Assembly: GCA_964441765.1 (NCBI GenBank) | Contig: CAYTVI010000032.1 | Span: 1 to 22,432, forward strand | Length of the DNA: 22,432 nt | Direction of reading: 5' to 3' | From: Sulfurospirillum sp964441765 | GTDB lineage: Bacteria; Campylobacterota; Campylobacteria; Campylobacterales; Sulfurospirillaceae | In this document: piece by piece, positions 20,781 through 22,432 of the stretch | Numbering within the stretch: the first letter of the stretch is position 1 | How the letters are laid out: every line of letters starts with the position of its first letter | Made by a program: the position numbers and the translations under genes | The notes under the pieces: generated by a model | The model's input: only the letters and a program-made list of their open reading frames with translations | Database searches by the model: none | What the model was told of the DNA's origin: nothing

Positions 20781-22432
20781 ATGCAAAAAGAATACGTTTT
20801 TTATAGCCCCGAAGGACTTGATTTTCCTCTGGCAGAGGAGATTGAAGTGGTGGCGAAAGCCTGTGATAACGAGGGGTATTTAGTCTCAAATCACCTTGAT
20901 GCCAAGGCAGTGATTTATGCTCCTGAAATTAACTATTATCTTACAAAATCCCAAGATAGTATTGCTTCAAAAATTACAAATGTTTCCAAATTGTATGCTA
21001 TTCGTTCTGTTGCGTTTGATTTTGCACAAGACATCGACTACGAACAAGCGGTAGGCAAAAAGTTACTCATTGTAACGGATAACCTCTCTTACGAAGCGTT
21101 AAAACAAGAGTTAGCGGAGGAAGGTTTTTTGTGTATGTTGCTTCCTTCTTCGCTGATTTTGGATATTAACGGACATATTGGCGCTTTACATGTAACGCTG
21201 AAAAAAGAGGGTGAGCTTTTTGACGTCGAGGCTGACCAGATTATTTGGGATGGCGTTGCTCCAAAATTTGCGATGAAACAAAGCGGTGTTTACGACGTTT
21301 CTGCCCTTGGGTTTGAGGGTGCTTTGAAAAAAGTGCGAGACAATGAGGGAGCGTATCACTATAAAAACTACATTAACTATGACCCTTCCATCTGTCAGTA
21401 CCATGAACGTAGAACTGAAATTTGTGGAAAATGTGCGGAGGTATGTCCAACAGTCGCTATTTTAAAAGAAGATGAAACCAAACATTTGGCGTTTTCGCAT
21501 ATTGATTGTCATGGGTGTGGCGGATGTATTAGCGTGTGTCCAAGCGGTGCGCTTGATTATACGCAAATGCCCAGAACTGCGTTTGCGCAGTTAAGTGGTT
21601 ATTTTAAAGATGCGATTGCGCTCATTATTCCTCACAAAATGGATTTAGCTTCTATGGATATTCCGCTTCCTGAGGGAGTGTTACCTTTGATGATTGAGGG
21701 AGAGAAGTATTTGCATGAAGCACATCTGCTTAATTTGCTTCAAACCAGTGGAAACCCTATTATTTTCTACACCGATTTTATCTCTAAGGGAACAGGTGAT
21801 GTGATTCGCATCATCAATGAAATTTTTGAGCGAAAATACCATAAAAAAGCGATTTATGTCTGTGAAGATGTACAAACACTCTCTTCGATTTTTGATACTT
21901 TAGAAGCAATTCCTGAGTGTAAATACGGCATCAATGAGATGGGGCTTCGTAAGCGTGAGATTTTCTCCGCACGGTTAGCGCATTTGGTGGGTGAGGATGA
22001 TTTGGGTGTGATAAAAACAGGTGAGCATGTGCATTATGGCGATATTATCATCAATGAAGACAAATGTACGCTGTGTTTAAGTTGTGTGGGAGCTTGTAAT
22101 GTTAGAGCCTTGACGGCTCATCCTGAAGATAACTCTTTACGCTTTAACGCTTCTATTTGTACAAATTGTACCTATTGTGAAGTGACATGTCCTGAAAAAG
22201 ATTGTTTGAGCGTTGTTCGTGATGAAATACACTTAAAACCAAAGTGGTTTTCACAACGCATTATGGCTCGTGATGAGCTATTTGCCTGTACCGAGTGTGG
22301 CAAGCAATTTGCGACGGTCAAGTCGGTGCAAAAAATAGCGACGATGATGACACCACTTTTTGCCAGTGACCCAGTCAAACTAGCAACACTTTATTGCTGT
22401 GCGGAGTGCAAGCCTAAAGTGATGTTTAAAGC
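20781..22432 (+). CDS. Multi-cluster 4Fe-4S ferredoxin protein, incomplete at window end
   Basis: At least 550 residues, open to the window edge. Two cluster motifs lie near 214-225 (CGKCAEVCPTVAI) and 242-254 (CHGCGGCISVCPSGAL), and two more near 429-440 (CTLCLSCVGACNVRAL) and 460-472 (CTNCTYCEVTCPEKDC). Past these are CTECGKQF near 503 and CCAEC near 538, which look like a zinc-type or further cluster site. The N-terminal 200 residues have no cysteine clusters and are not recognised. There is no signal peptide, so it is cytoplasmic. Similar polyferredoxins accompany formate dehydrogenase operons in Campylobacterota, and selA/selB next door fits a selenocysteine-containing enzyme. An electron-carrier or assembly role is inferred. 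It contains TTACATGTAA at 21186-21195. Confidence 0.88.
   Translation, partial: MQKEYVFYSPEGLDFPLAEEIEVVAKACDNEGYLVSNHLDAKAVIYAPEINYYLTKSQDSIASKITNVSKLYAIRSVAFDFAQDIDYEQAVGKKLLIVTDNLSYEALKQELAEEGFLCMLLPSSLILDINGHIGALHVTLKKEGELFDVEADQIIWDGVAPKFAMKQSGVYDVSALGFEGALKKVRDNEGAYHYKNYINYDPSICQYHERRTEICGKCAEVCPTVAILKEDETKHLAFSHIDCHGCGGCISVCPSGALDYTQMPRTAFAQLSGYFKDAIALIIPHKMDLASMDIPLPEGVLPLMIEGEKYLHEAHLLNLLQTSGNPIIFYTDFISKGTGDVIRIINEIFERKYHKKAIYVCEDVQTLSSIFDTLEAIPECKYGINEMGLRKREIFSARLAHLVGEDDLGVIKTGEHVHYGDIIINEDKCTLCLSCVGACNVRALTAHPEDNSLRFNASICTNCTYCEVTCPEKDCLSVVRDEIHLKPKWFSQRIMARDELFACTECGKQFATVKSVQKIATMMTPLFASDPVKLATLYCCAECKPKVMFK

Larger units (their letters stand above)
1681..21195. repeat. Dispersed palindrome TTACATGTAA, 15 copies
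   Basis: Perfect copies start at 1681, 2404, 3118, 3434, 5606, 8338, 8689, 9516, 12131, 12635, 15517, 15990, 16095, 16998 and 21186. Thirteen of the 15 extend to TTTACATGTAA on one strand. By coding frame, eight read Leu-His-Val (1681, 2404, 12635, 15517, 15990, 16095, 16998, 21186), five read Thr-Cys (3434, 5606, 8338, 8689, 9516), one ends a gene as Tyr-Met-stop (12131) and one is intergenic (3118). Both gene strands and unrelated protein families are involved, so selection must act on DNA rather than protein. Confidence 0.93.

Noticed and set aside
1681..21195. The TTACATGTAA copies as a regulator operator set (FNR/CRP-like)
   Set aside because: Fourteen of 15 copies lie within or at the end of genes, not upstream, and the sequence differs from the TTGAT-N4-ATCAA or TGTGA-N6-TCACA half-sites.
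1681..21195. A CRISPR array or mobile repeat as the source of the palindrome
   Set aside because: The spacing is irregular (about 0.1-4.2 kb) and the flanks are unrelated coding sequence.

Overview
The window looks like chromosomal DNA of a campylobacterotal (epsilonproteobacterial) bacterium, most likely Sulfurospirillum or a close relative. The evidence is the CheY1-like chemotaxis regulator, the ArsRS-type two-component pairs, the AT-leaning codon use, the selenocysteine machinery beside a multi-cluster ferredoxin of the formate dehydrogenase type, and dense gene packing with many 4-base ATGA overlaps. The genus is an inference; no rRNA is present. There is one 100-N assembly gap (13427-13526). 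I see no tRNA, rRNA, insertion sequence, prophage or CRISPR array.

Layout. Bases 80-2742 (+): an EF-hand protein with a polyproline linker, then an OmpR-type response regulator and its histidine kinase. 2735-3094 (-): CheY. 3181-4161 (+): an adenine DNA methyltransferase. 4313-5999 (+): a Tat-exported transglutaminase-like protein followed by MerT-like and MerP-like metal-handling proteins. 5996-7747 (-): a DEAD-box RNA helicase with an RGG-rich tail and a structured leader of about 200 nt. 8010-9916 (-): a second, ArsRS-like two-component system. 10128-10847 (-): a periplasmic DsbC-like thioredoxin-fold protein. 10932-12140 (+): a small hypothetical protein and a protein with a SpoT/MESH1-type ppGpp hydrolase domain.

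The right half (20.6 kb back to 12.15 kb, minus strand) is a six-gene, almost gapless unit: a membrane-anchored periplasmic binding protein, a histidine kinase, a response regulator with a winged-helix output, selA, selB, and a membrane GGDEF/EAL protein broken by the gap. Facing away from it at 20781 is a polyferredoxin gene that runs off the window and probably heads a (seleno)formate dehydrogenase locus. I infer that the three-part sensor controls selenocysteine-dependent respiration.

The strongest signal not explained by genes is a 10-bp perfect palindrome, TTACATGTAA, found 15 times in 22.4 kb (about 0.06 expected). Thirteen copies lie inside coding sequence in two reading frames, one forms the end and stop codon of a gene, and one is intergenic. 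It behaves like a genome-wide DNA-level motif comparable in kind to cyanobacterial HIP1.
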